From: Montifringilla adamsi
Taxonomy: Eukaryota > Chordata > Aves > Passeriformes > Passeridae
Direction: 5' to 3'
Length of the DNA stretch: 64,000 nucleotides
Assembly (NCBI GenBank): GCA_017590115.1
Contig: JAGGNK010006559.1
Location: 9,413,784-9,477,783 of the forward strand
Shown here piece after piece: positions 39,122 through 50,800 of the stretch (position 1 is its first letter; each line of letters opens with the position of its first letter). The position numbers and the translations under genes were made by a program. Below the pieces are notes generated by a model that saw only the letters and a program-made list of their open reading frames with translations, was not told where the DNA came from and did not search any database.

Positions 39122-39183
39122 GAAGGAATCTTCAGGGAGAAACCCAGGGTAACTGAGGCAAACCATGACATCATACCGCAATA
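39122..39183 (-). mobile_element. ERVK-like LTR, U3 start (continuation across the inner insertion)
   Basis: On the minus strand this reads TATTGCGGTATGATGTCATG and onward into CCTTCCCC, which joins the piece at 37886-38478 once the inner LTR and one copy of its duplication are removed. It is followed by the second AGTGAT copy. Confidence 0.7.
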
Positions 39184-39189
39184 AGTGAT
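39184..39189. repeat. Target-site duplication, right copy (AGTGAT)
   Basis: Exact repeat of 37880-37885. The ERVL-like pattern resumes here without loss, as expected for a clean insertion. Confidence 0.75.
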
Positions 39190-39514
39190 GAACTGACTGT
39201 AACCCGCATTCCCTATCTCCCTGCACTGCTGGAGGAGGGAAGGTAGAGCTGGGAAGGAGGGAAAGGTGGGGGAAAGCTGGTTTTAAGATTTATTTTACTT
39301 CTCATTACCAGTCTCTGTTAGTAATAAGTTACATTAATATCCGTAATCTGAATCTGTTTTGTCTGTGACAGTATTTGGTGAGTGATCTCGCCCAGTCTTT
39401 ATCTCAAATAATGAATATTTTGTTATATTTTTCTCTCACCTGCCCAGTTGCAATAGAGAGTGATAGAGTAGGTTTGGTGAGTGCCTGGTGTCCTGGCAGC
39501 ATCAACCCACTACA
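39190..39514 (+). mobile_element. ERVL-like LTR, 3' part (R/U5 end of the outer element)
   Basis: The segment shows GAACTGACTGTAACCC, CATTCCCTATCTCCCTGCAC, TTTTAAGATTTATTTTACTT, a degraded polyadenylation signal AATAAG (39323-39328), TCTGTTTTGTCTGTGACAGT, GGTGAGTGATCTCGCCCAG and the terminal ATCAACCCACTACA. Together with 37140-37885 it gives an LTR of about 1.07 kb. The outer flanks TTGTT and AAGGC do not match, so no target duplication is visible and the copy is probably old. Confidence 0.82.
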
Positions 39515-42500
39515 AAGGCCCAGAAAATCAAAACATTATCACCATGAACTAAAATGCTTGGCTCCTGTAATTTATGGCTACAGGCCATTTTTTGCTAGAA
39601 CTGAGAACAAAAGAACTAGAAAGTGCTAGAGAATCAGTGTAGGAGCATAAACAGGAATATTTAAGCTTGAAATAAAAAATTCTGTGCATCTCAAGCTATA
39701 TAGCTTTGGGATCTTTGTTGCTACTTCTGAGCTGGATCCAATAATTCTGTGGGGAAACCAGGACTGCTTCTGATCAGAAAACACAGTTGTTTATAGTGAC
39801 ATGATTACTCAAAGCAATATTCAATTCAAAGAAGCAATTCAAATATGCAATTTAAGAAAACAAACTAAAATAACAAAACAACACTCAACCGCATAACAAA
39901 ACAAACAAACAAGCCTATTAATGTTTTACATTGAATGCTATAGTCACATATGGTCAAAGCCTGTTTTCTACAATACAATTTGGAGACCTTGGTCAAGTAT
40001 CAGTTTACTTTAAATCAGTGTTTATATTCCCAAGACTTGAGATTTCTCATCAATATCTGCTGAAATGTATGCCAGAGCACACGCTTTTTCTTTTCAAGCA
40101 TTCAGACTAATATTTTCCAGATCTGCATTCCACGCCTAAATTCACCTAAAAAATTCTCTTTCACTGAATCCTCTCACCTTTCACCATAGAATTGCATGGC
40201 TTCTTGACTAGGCTAAAACAGAGTAATTTCATAAACTGAGAACATTCTAAAATACAAAATATTTTAGTTCCTAATGACACGTGACTATTTCAAGAGGATT
40301 AAGGGAGATAGTGAGGGCTATTAAATTATCAATAGTCACATCAAGTTGCACTACATGTATAGCAGTACGGGGAAAGTACATCAAGGCAGATACATCAACC
40401 ACCTTCATGCAATTCAAACAGAGAAAGGTAAGTTCCCAGAATCCTGCAGTACCACTATGAAACATCTCAGAAAATATTTTTGTCTGGCACATCCTTTTCA
40501 TCAGTGTTTCTTTTAAATGTTGAATAATGCTTTTAGATTTTTATGTATTTTTGCTTAATTACAATGTGTTTGAATCCTTTGCTACTAACCCGTTTTATTT
40601 TAAGAGAGAAAATGCTAAAATAAAATATAAATCTGTGTTTGAAAAATCAGCAATAACTAAGCTAAACATAACCTCACAATTTATCTCTGTAAAAAGAATA
40701 TGTAGGTGAAGGATGTTCTTCCTTGCACCATCCAGTACTCTATAAAGGGTTCAGAACATAGAAACTAGAGACTGCTGGTACAGAGATGGGGAGTTACACC
40801 TCATTTGAAATGGAATAGCATTTTTATTAATATGCTCTGTAGAACATATCATATGCAACAATACTTCACTTCCTCATTATTTGTTTCCTCTTCTATCTCT
40901 ACATTTTCTGTCTCCAAAAATCAAGAAAGAAATGAAAAAATAATTATGTAATTCTAGTTATTTATCAGCAATTAATAATCAATTTGAAGATGAAAAATTA
41001 AAGCTTTTTTGTGGAGTGCAAAATAAATTTTGTTCTTTATTGTGTGAAAGTCTGCAAAAGCCTCTACATGCTCAATTTTTCCTACATTATGTCTGCTAAA
41101 ATCCTCCAGGTCTTTTTCCTTCTGTAGAAAATAATGTACTTATGTACATTTGAGTGTCTTTAAGGTTTGGCTGCTGTGGGATACATATAATTTTTGCTTG
41201 GGGTCTGGAAAAAAATAGGATACAGAGAAAAAAATATCAGAAATTGGACCTGTAATGGACTCCTGGTCATACACAGCTCTAAACAACTGTGTCTCTGTTC
41301 TGATAGCTCATCCAGTGGTTGCACTGGAGTTTACTCTCTTTTGGGGCTATTCCATGATCCACCTTCTATCTCATGATCTTCTGATGCCTTATCTCTACAT
41401 GCTGAAATCATAAGCCTGGAGACATCTTTTCCAAATTAAACATGCAAAACACTGAGCGAGTTTGGCTTCCTCCACTGTCCGTCATCTTCCAGATTTTTGT
41501 ACAATACTAAGGAGAAAGTTTGAACAGCATGGACACATGTCAGTATATGTCACTTAACCTTTGTGATTGGGTCATATCTCTGGTTCATTTTTACATGACA
41601 TTAGAGGTGTTTCTATCACGTTTGATGTAACAATATTTTCAGTGTCTCTTGGCAGGCATTAAATCTTTATTTTCCTAGTGACATCCATGGCAGCTGAGAT
41701 TATTCTGCAAGTATTGATGTTATGGTGTCTTTATAGTGTAGCAGATTTTTGCCTTGGTGATAATATCCTTGCTAATAGTTAATTCATTATTATTCTTTTC
41801 CAATTAAAATTACATAAATTAGCAAATATGTTATAATATAGTATAGCTAGTACTCATCTGATATTTCAGATGTCAAATTTTTGTCTGGCTTCCAAGATTA
41901 CTGGTAAGAAGCATTTGCAGGAAACATGTTCACACTTCCAATTAGTGTTTACACCACAAAGAGCTTGATATACTATTGATCTCTCAGCATGGTTGCCAAA
42001 AATCTCTCCACTAGTGCAATATTCTGTAATTGCAGATATATGGATAAGGACAAGAAAAAAAGGTTCCCATTTTAGGAGAATTAAATTTATATGATATTTT
42101 AAAGCAATAACATATTGATGTGGAAATAAATTCACACTGAATTCTCTATGACAAGTCTGCTTATAGACAATATTCTTATCACCTGCATACTCAAAGTCTA
42201 GACATCATCTGTTTTTCTCCCTTCAGTAGTGAAATAAATCTTCCCCAGGCTTCCCTGAGCCATACCCAAAAATATTAGGACTGTGACCTTTCTCTTCAGT
42301 GTGGCTGAAGTGCTCTCATTTTCAGGAGTGCAAAATACAAGGTCTCTGATGTGGTCGGAAAACCCATTGTAATGAGTAAAAGTGAATACATATCTCCATT
42401 CCTGACTGGTGTACCTTGACAAAGGTGCACGTGCACATACCATAGCATTACCCCTGGAGCAAAAAATGCACAATTGCAAAAAAATGACCTGAAATCTCTA

Positions 42501-45500
42501 GTATACTGGCTATGAAAATGATCTTAATTTGGGTACAGAATGGGCTGAAAGTTTCTGAAGTTTTAGATGATTTTTGAAGATGTGGAGAATATAATTTTTG
42601 CCTAGTGATTAGGCAAAACTATAATTTCATTTTCAATGATAGATATCAAGTTGAAGTCACCACTTGCTTTGGGAAAACAAACAAAACATTCAAATAAAAT
42701 CATTAATCTTTACAGTGTTGAGGAAAGACAACAAAATAAACAAAATCTATATTTTCCTTCCCCATAATGAAAATAAATATGTGATTTGGCAAAAATCATA
42801 AAAAAATTTATTAAATTTGAAAATGGTATGACCAAACTACCAAAAGATCTTTTTTATATCACTATTGCAATGTTTCAATATAGTTGTAATCCACATATCC
42901 CATGTTCTCCTGCAGGGTCTAGCTTCCCATTTATATTGTTATTTCTAGCAAACACCACTCCTAGTGAAAACTGAGGTGAAGGTAGGAATTTGCATCAATG
43001 TTTACCACGAGGGATAGCAAGCAAGGACTACATGGAAGGAAAAATGAACATGAACAGAAAGCATTTGTCAAAAATTTACTTCAAAAAAAAAATAATGTTC
43101 CATCAACAAAATTGATGGAATGAAATTGACTGGAATGAAAACTTGAGCCTTGTTTTTTATGTGCTCCCAAATCTACAAATCTACAGCTGGTTACAAAATG
43201 CAACTGTAAATTCTCACTATTAGTGTCCCTTTCAACACAGTCTTCTTTTTTTCTTTTTTTGTAAACCTATTCCCAGTGTAAATTGCTACTCATTTTCTCT
43301 GTTGATCAGCACCTGCATTGATGCATTTTTAATATTTACCACGGATCATGTCTTGTAACCTTTTTCAATTTGACTGAAACAAAAATCTACTGAATGACCT
43401 GAAAGCTAGTCTCAGACAGACAAGAGTTTTAGGGAATAAGTTATAAAAATCTCACCACAGGTTGGTAAGAAGGGGTTTCAGAAGTTAGATCAGTCTTCAA
43501 CAATCTTTCATGAAAGAGCAGTAAATTCTTCAGCATCATGTGAATTCTTTTTGTCTAAATCCTTAGGGCTAAATTCCATCCTGAATATACAATCTATATC
43601 AGTGGAGACTATTTTCTTATTCAGCTTCAGTCATATTCATTGTCTTGACATATGCATTCATAAGCTGATTTATTTACCTATTCTTTCCATATAGTCTTTT
43701 CTATCTTCCTTTATTTCATCTATGCTTTATATCCCTTGCTATAAATAAAATGCTGTTTTTGTAGCTTATCCTTCAAGTGTAACACCTCTGGTCTTTCTCT
43801 GATGAAGTGTCTGCTGTCAAGAGGAGTCGAGGGCATACAGCTCTTCACAGCATCAGTCTGTATCTTAACTCTCAAAGGCGTTCCATTTCCTAGAAGTCTC
43901 TGTACCCTATTTTTGTAAAAGACTTTGTACTGACCAGGCATCATTAGCAGTAGTAGACATTGACACTGACATGTTCAAGCTAGTTTTCCTGACATTTCAG
44001 TGGCATTTTTTTCCTTGAGGATGATATTTGCTTTTTTCTATATTGTCTTAGCAGCCAGCCTCTCCCACCAAGCCTTATAGATCATGATCAAGACAATGCC
44101 TTGGCTGTCCCCACATCTGTCCTGTACTATTTCATTCCTGTGTATGGTGCATTTGCTGTCAATTTTGATTAAAGCTTTGAAATTGGCAGAGCATTCTGAC
44201 CTTTGTTTGTATCAGTCTGGCAGAAACCTATTTGAATTAAGAGCTTTCTACCAATTAGTTACACACATTTTTCATCTTTTACAGTATAGCAGGATCTGGG
44301 GGTTCTCTAAGGAAATTCATAAACTTTAAAATTAGATTCAGAATGGGTTAGGGAGAAGAAAAAGTCAGTAAAAATGAAACAATTTTTCTCTATTTCTTTG
44401 TCCCTTAAAGAGCTAAATAACCTTTAATTCAGTGGCTCTCAATGCTTGCAAATGCTTGGCATTCAGCTCCGGTAGCTGCACCTTCATGGTGCAGTGTTAG
44501 TATACACAAGCCTTTCCCTAAATTTATATCTGGAGAGCTACAGTGAATTGAAGGAGGTCATGCAAAGGAATAAAGCAATACAGAACTTGGTGTAATGCCA
44601 TTATGAGGGACAATCTATACCTGTTTCCATTTAGTCATTGGCAATACTTCACAATAGCTTTACTAAGCTAATGCCTACTGTTTTTCAGTGCATTATGTGT
44701 AACAGTAGGAAGCATTAAGAGAAAGACTCCCTTAGACCAAGGTCATGAATTTGAACAGTAGGAAATGATTCCTCCTACTAGTTTTATACCAGCACTGAAA
44801 TTTCTGTTGCATGTTTCAATAGGTCCTAAATCATAAAAAGGATTTCAAGACCTGGCTGTGCATTTCAAATAAAAATGTCAGCATTAAAAGAAACGTGGAT
44901 TACTAAGTCTCTCATTCAAAGAGTGATTTAATCACAGAGATCTAGGATTACTCTTAAGCTCTCTCTTTGACATAAAAAAACTTAAGACAGAAATGTTTTT
45001 GTTGGATAGAAGAGCTCCATTACAATAAGACTCTGTGTCTCAATAGATAGGAGATATATATTCAAATCCTTCATAGATAGGTGGGGCTTGAATTCACAGG
45101 GACTGAATACCATGCTAATATTCAAGCTGCTTCATAAAAGCCAGAGCATTACACATTAGTTTTGGATGTTTCTTCTAGTCACAGTCTCTTCCTTTAACAT
45201 TTCTATTAAAAAAGGACTAGTCTTATCTATATCTTTCCAAGTAATCTTTTGCAACTGCCATGTATTAGTGTAATCAGAGAATATTCATTGGACTGAGATC
45301 CTTAGGGGCCCCTGTGGAAGATGTGTAAGCTCCTGACTAAGCTTAAAATTTGTTAAGTGCTACATTTCTAACATAGGGGAGGGCTCTGAGACATGCAGAA
45401 AGGCAAGACTAGGCAAAGGTAAGACTTTCACCATGCAATGATGGTTCAAGGCACGTTAAGAAACAGGAAGACAATGCTGAATGAAGAGGTTTTGGATTAC

Positions 45501-45594
45501 AGTACTGAAAGTAGGTAGTATGAATTCTGATTTGTATTGAGTAAACCCTAGTTGCAGATAATCTTAGTTCGAGCCAAAATATGGCTTTATTTAC
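39515..45594. other. AT-rich noncoding stretch, no gene seen
   Basis: No supported gene in about 6 kb. The minus-strand frames at 41866-42135, 42198-42479 and 43720-43944 were read and resemble no protein family I know. Poly-A occurs at about 43084-43092. No repeat family was recognised. Confidence 0.5.
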
Positions 45595-45805
45595 TCAACT
45601 TCTTAATTTTCTTCTATTTTTTTGTTGTTTTGCTTTTTGGTTTTTTTTATGTAGAACATGTGTTTTGGGCTCTTCTGACAAAAGTCATAGATTTAATCCA
45701 TTTTTAATTGAAAGGGGTTTTTTATGTGGTTATCTTTCTGTTTTTGTTTTGGGTGGGGTTTTATATTTTTGGTTTTGGTTTTATGGTTTTTGTTGGTTTA
45801 GTTCA
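45595..45805. repeat. T/G-rich low-complexity stretch
   Basis: The plus strand is dominated by TTTTGG and TTTGTT words, most densely at 45605-45650 and 45714-45800. The plus frame here is rich in phenylalanine, tryptophan and cysteine, a composition artefact. No element family was recognised. Confidence 0.7.
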
Positions 45806-46668
45806 GCTTGTTAGTTAAGAGACAGAAGGAGCATGGAGCAAAGTCAAAGACAAACTTCATTATTGTTTGTTGTGTACTGGCAGTACACCAAGGAAGAGTA
45901 ATTAAATAAACAGTCCTGGAGTCCAGCAGTGAGCACCTTAGGCAACAACTTCCAAGGGTGAACAACAGCTCCTAGGGAGGCCAAGTCTAGCATATAGTGT
46001 TACATTATATGACTAAATACAAACATGAAAATGGATGCCCTTTTGAAGGGAAAGGAGAAAGAAAAAGCAGAATAAAATTATTGAGTTAACCTTCAGCATG
46101 TTTATTTCTAGTGATGGATGCTAGAGGTAAAAATTACTGCAATATAAATTGAAATAAAGAACTAGGGACAGGGCTAAAAATATCATTCAGGTTACCTTTC
46201 TCCCTTCTCTTTTCCTGTCTTTGTCCCCATTGTCCTCAACATCGTTTCAGAAAAATAGCTTAATTTCTTTATTAATCAGAGAATCCAGCCCTTGCAAAAA
46301 AGATGTTTAAGTTAGGGTAATAAATATATGCTTATAAGTAAGAGCAATACAGTCGCATGATGTATTTGTACATTTGTACATCAGTGCATTTGTACACCTG
46401 AGATGATGGTCTCCTCCCACTTTGTTATATGTTAGCACCTCTAAGGTTTCTGTAAGGTTACTCAACAGGGCCAAGGCTACAGGTATAGAGCAACATTTGT
46501 TAATATTCTTTGATTTTTGTGCCATAATTTTCAAACAATTGTGAAAGAAAATGTATGAAAGTTGCCTCACTTCATCAGTAAGCAAAATCAAATAGCAAAA
46601 GTTGTGTGCTTACAGAGCAGAGTCTTTCTGCATTTTCAGGCTTCTGTGCCTCATTTTGTGTCCATTGC
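45806..46668. other. Noncoding stretch, no gene seen
   Basis: Nothing recognised except short repeats of CATTTGTACA at about 46365-46396. Confidence 0.45.
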
Positions 46669-46889
46669 TGTACATGCATCTGTTTTGTCCTCGCTCTCTT
46701 CCTAGTATTTAGCACATAAGCAGCATTTCACCACATAAAGCAAATAAACAATGTTAGTCAGGATTTAATTTTCAGTAAATTGTACATGCATCTGTTTTGT
46801 CCTCCCTCTCTTCCTAGTATTTAGCACATAAGCATTTCACCACATAAAGCAAATAAACAATGTTAGTCAGGATTTAATTTTCAGTAAAT
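46669..46889. repeat. 112-bp tandem duplication, two copies
   Basis: The unit starting TGTACATGCATCTGTTTTGT occurs at 46669-46780 and again at 46781-46889. The copies differ by one substitution (CTCGCTC versus CTCCCTC) and a 3-bp GCA indel, so they are about 99 percent identical outside the indel. The duplication is recent or gene-converted. The loss of a CpG in the second copy suggests, weakly, that the first copy keeps the older state. Confidence 0.95.
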
Positions 46890-47050
46890 AGATTTTCACT
46901 TCTTAGTTCCCTCCAAAATTCTTCAGCCTTTATTTTGCTTTCTCATGAGCATGTGAGAGTTTAAGCTTGGATCCAGAATACCTCATACTGTCACAAATTT
47001 ATCAGTAGTTTAATTTCAACCAGATTGTCATCAGACTTGGGGAAGAGACA

Positions 47051-47051
<1 letters not shown>

Positions 47052-47077
<26 letters not shown>
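47052..47077 (+). repeat. 26-bp poly-A run
   Basis: Twenty-six uninterrupted adenines followed by an A-rich G-containing stretch. It may be the tail of a plus-strand retroposon, but the 300 bp upstream shows no recognised element. Confidence 0.9.
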
Positions 47078-47081
<4 letters not shown>

Positions 47082-47167
47082 AAAAGAGAAGTGAAAGAGA
47101 GGGAATGAAATTGTTCCAGTGTCAGATGGTCTGAGGCAGTAAGCTACAGTCAGCAGCTTGAAATTGG

Positions 47168-47199
47168 TAAGGTCATGAAATCGATAAGGTCATGAAATT
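47168..47199. repeat. 17-bp-period tandem duplication
   Basis: TAAGGTCATGAAAT occurs at 47168 and 47185. This is a small local duplication. Confidence 0.8.
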
Positions 47200-47389
47200 G
47201 TAAAAGGAATTTTGACAGCAAATTAGAGGCAGGAATCTTTTGGAGCGTAAGCTTTTGGGGATTTTGGAAAATTTTTTGGCTTTCACTTTGGTTTTGGTTG
47301 GCTTTTTTGCTTGCAATGGAAACACTTTTAAATCCTTGACTGCTGGATGAGAGGGAGGTGAAGCAGAGTTTTGGTTTATAATAATCTAT

Positions 47390-47590
47390 ATTGAAATAAA
47401 TAGGGCAGGAGATCTTTCTCCTTTTCAATGCCTTTATTAAAGAGATTCAGCTCCGGTGGGGAGAAATCGACGGGTTGCGGGAGAAATCGCCGGTTTGCCC
47501 CCACGCCGCCGCTGTCCCCAAGAGTGGCACGGAGGAGGAGTAACATATATGAATGAGGGTCTAAGACATGCATAATCAAAATTCTATTTA
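47390..47590 (-). mobile_element. Possible LTR core (TATA, CpG-rich R, AATAAA), class unknown
   Basis: Read on the minus strand, a TATATG box (plus 47545-47550) is followed after about 95 bp of GC-rich sequence by AATAAA (plus 47433-47438). That is the spacing of an LTR promoter and polyadenylation pair. The GC-rich part holds 10 CpGs within 47454-47531, in contrast to the CpG-poor surroundings. I could not locate TG and CA termini or a target duplication. A small CpG island or a processed transcript end are alternatives. Confidence 0.35.
47459..47498. repeat. 20-bp tandem repeat, two copies, CpG-rich
   Basis: GGGAGAAATCGACGGGTTGC (47459-47478) is followed directly by GGGAGAAATCGCCGGTTTGC (47479-47498), differing at two positions. 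Confidence 0.9.
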
Positions 47591-47761
47591 CTTTTCCCTT
47601 TAGCTAAGGTGGGTTTCCCATTTCTCTGCCTTGATTTGAAGGAAAGGAGCTTTCAATGAATAGAGCAAATTTTAAAAAATCTTAGAATAAATTCTTAGGC
47701 ACTTCTCACTTCCCATGATCAAAGCTGTCAAGTGTGTTTTTCTTTCCAATAGTTTGTAAGG

Positions 47762-47826
47762 TTTTTTTTTCTTTTTTTTTTTGGGTTTTTTTGTTTGTTT
47801 GTTTTTTTGTTTTTTTTTGTTTTTTC
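47762..47826 (-). repeat. T-rich tract (poly-A on the minus strand)
   Basis: About 65 bp of T with a few C and G interruptions, including TTTG units. It may be the tail of a minus-strand retroposon lying to its right, but no body was recognised. Overlapping lysine-rich minus-strand frames are artefacts. Confidence 0.85.
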
Positions 47827-50800
47827 CTCCCCAGTATTGTAATCTCAATGGAAATAGCAAAATAGTGCACAAAAATAGACTTCAGGCAAAGAGCCACACA
47901 ATTAATGGAAACCAGACTCAAGGATATGTGGCAGTAACATCAACCAGAAAAAACCACAAGCATTGAAGAGCTTCACCTCCCAGGTACTTGACTTTAACCC
48001 TGTGTAATGCTACACTTTGAGAATGAATACAAATGTGTTATTTGCAATGTTTTTTTTCTTATGAGAAACAACAACAGGTATAGGCTGTATTAATCTGATG
48101 CAGAACAAAATGCAATTTTAACTGAAAAATTTAATAACAGGGTCAAGAGTTAATGTATTTGGATTTGAGCTGGTTCTTGGTGTCTAAAGTGAAAACAAAA
48201 CATACTCTGAACTGCTGTAATTAACACATAATAGCAGAGAAATTAAAGACTCATATTTAAAAATCCAAAAGAAATAAACACATGCTAGGGAATTTGGGTA
48301 GCAGGAATCTAGATGGAAATTTTTATTACTCCATTTTGTCCAAAATACAGAGTGAGATTTAAGTCTGTGTTCCCTCCTCCTCTCGTGCAGCAGAAAGCAA
48401 GACTTGCAGAGTCACACAGGAAGAGGTGCTATGCACTTAAAACAAGTAAATTTTGATTACTCGGAAAGAGTGCTGCAGTCCAGGCAAAAAGATAAATTGA
48501 CACTTGAGTACAGAAGTGCAGCCTGGAGAATGACTGGATTCAAACATCAAGTCCTGTGTAGCAATTATAAGAATTTCACTAGAGAAAACTCATGTGTGTC
48601 TGTGAGTCAGAGGTGCCATATTGGGCTCTTTGTGTATCAAATGTTATCAACTTCTGTTAAGAAGAGGCATTGTCAGGAAAAAAAAAAGAAAAGAAAATTT
48701 TAGTCTCCTTTCTTGGACTATTAGAATATTTATCTTTATAGATCTGATTTTGCATTTACTCATGAATATTCTGCTAAGTGCTACCAATAGGTTTCCTTTG
48801 GATTTTCTTACACACACTGAATAAGTACAATTGGAATTAAGTTATTAGATAAATGAATAAGGACAAGCACATTTTGCTTAAGAAACAAGTTATAGTTTTG
48901 TACTTTTCTGTCAACTTGAAGAAAGCAAGGAGACAAATAACAGTTATTGGAAAGGTTATTCATTAGAAAAGAAGTTGTCCAAGGGGAAGAAAAAACATCT
49001 GGATATGTACCTATTTTTGTGGAGTACTGAAGTTGCATTAAATTAGTTAGGAATTTCAAGGACAATGAAGTATGTGAGTGCTTTGTTTAAAATTCTTCAT
49101 CCTTTAAATGAGTACTTTGAAGCTATTAGCTTACATCTTTATGATTAATTGAAAGTGAAGGCTACTCCTTAATCTCCAGAAGTCAAAATAACAATGATAA
49201 ATAGTAATGAAGTTAATAACACCACACCATTGAGGTGTTGGGGTTTTTTTTAATAATCTCTCATTCCCATACTCCTTTTTCACTCACAGACAGCTGAAGA
49301 ATCATATTCACCATAATTTATTTCAGAATTAGTGTTTATGAAAAGGTTGACCACTCTGTCCTTCCACTACCTAAAGCTTTATGAACTCTTTTCAAATTCT
49401 TTAATGAAATTTGAAGAGAAACTTTCTGCATGTACTTTTAAAGTAGAATATAAAGCGTGAGGATTATAAAACCTGGTTTCACATTCCAAGTATACTATCA
49501 GCATTGATCAATGTCAGGTGAAAGAAAGAAACTCAAAGGACTTTAATAGTTCATTTGAAACAAACAAATAAAATCCCTCGTTACAGGTTCGATTGGAATA
49601 GATATCAGCAATTGCTTTGCCACATGGTTCAGAAACTGTTCTCTTGGTAAATTTTTGTCAGAACATCTTTAGCTCTTAGTTAGAACACCTGTCCTTCAAA
49701 GGATAGAAGGCTTTGCTAGCAGTCTTTCTTCATTTAGGATTTGAATTCATGTAGATAGTGTAGTTTCCTGTTGAAAACAATTGAAGATTGCAATGATTTA
49801 AGGAGGAGGATTCTTGCTTGCTTTTAAAAAGATGTGTTATTTCACATAATTAATATTCTGATATGGCTGAGTAATTACAGTCCAAATATTGGTCTATGCA
49901 TCCATTCTCATGCTTTTAGTGTATGTTTTAAGGAAAATACTAAGCCATTAATCTGGCTTCCTCTCTTACTTATTCTAACTTTTTCAGCTGCATGTTTTTA
50001 GACACAGAGTGCTAAGCCCCCAGTAATTATGTGGAATTAATTCAAAGCAGTATGGTACAATTAGATGGCCTTTTTTTCTACTAAATGGCAAACTCACAAG
50101 AACAGTAGTACTATTTTTTTAGTTGCTGCCCTTAAATATTCTGACTACCTGACATTGTCTGAAACTCTCCAAGTTCTGCAGCTAAGGAGAAGTCATACTA
50201 AGTTCCCTGCAGTAATCTCCCACTTTTCTGCAATCATATAATTGTCTTCTGAATGCTTTCCAAGCAGTGTTCAAAACTGACTATTGATTCATGCTAAGGG
50301 TGAACAGCACACATACTGTTAAACTTTTATTTTCTGAATATTGGAACCAGTATTCAGTATTAACCCCCACTTTGAAGTGGAGCAGGCCCCACCATGCCTC
50401 CAATAAAATCCACTGAGTTTTCATGCATGGCACAGTTCTCAGGTCAACTCAAGCTGTTTAAAATTATACAATTCTTAATAACCTTAACCATCAAACTTTC
50501 CTCTGTGTACTCTGCATCAGCACAGGCTTCAAAATTGTTTCTGCAGCTGAACTTCTCCAAGGCACTTTAGGGGAATAGAAAATCAGATTTCTGTTGAATA
50601 GCAATAAGTTCTTAGTACTTAACTCTTGTATTCCTTGAAAAATGCCATCTTAAATACCTTCATTTAAAAAAAATACAGTGTATCAATTACAGTTTCAAGA
50701 CCTGCTTGATATCTGTAGGAAAAAAGGGGCATTTATTTTAGGTGGATTCTGTAGGGATTGATACCCTGGTTGTAACAGTGAATATTAGAGATGAGATTCT

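Noticed and set aside
39118..39150. Sequence after the inner LTR as a retroviral primer-binding site
   Set aside because: The TTGGGGAAGG following the LTR end is explained as target duplication plus the continuation of the ERVK-like LTR, and it does not match a tRNA 3' end well.
43720..43944. Minus-strand frame with a basic, non-low-complexity peptide
   Set aside because: It looked protein-like on first reading, but I recognise no family, and no splice sites or neighbouring exons support it.
47052..47826. Poly-A run at 47052 and T-rich tract at 47762 as the two ends of one retroposon
   Set aside because: Poly-A on the left plus strand and poly-T on the right would mark tails of two elements pointing towards each other from outside, not one element. 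No shared flanking duplication was found.
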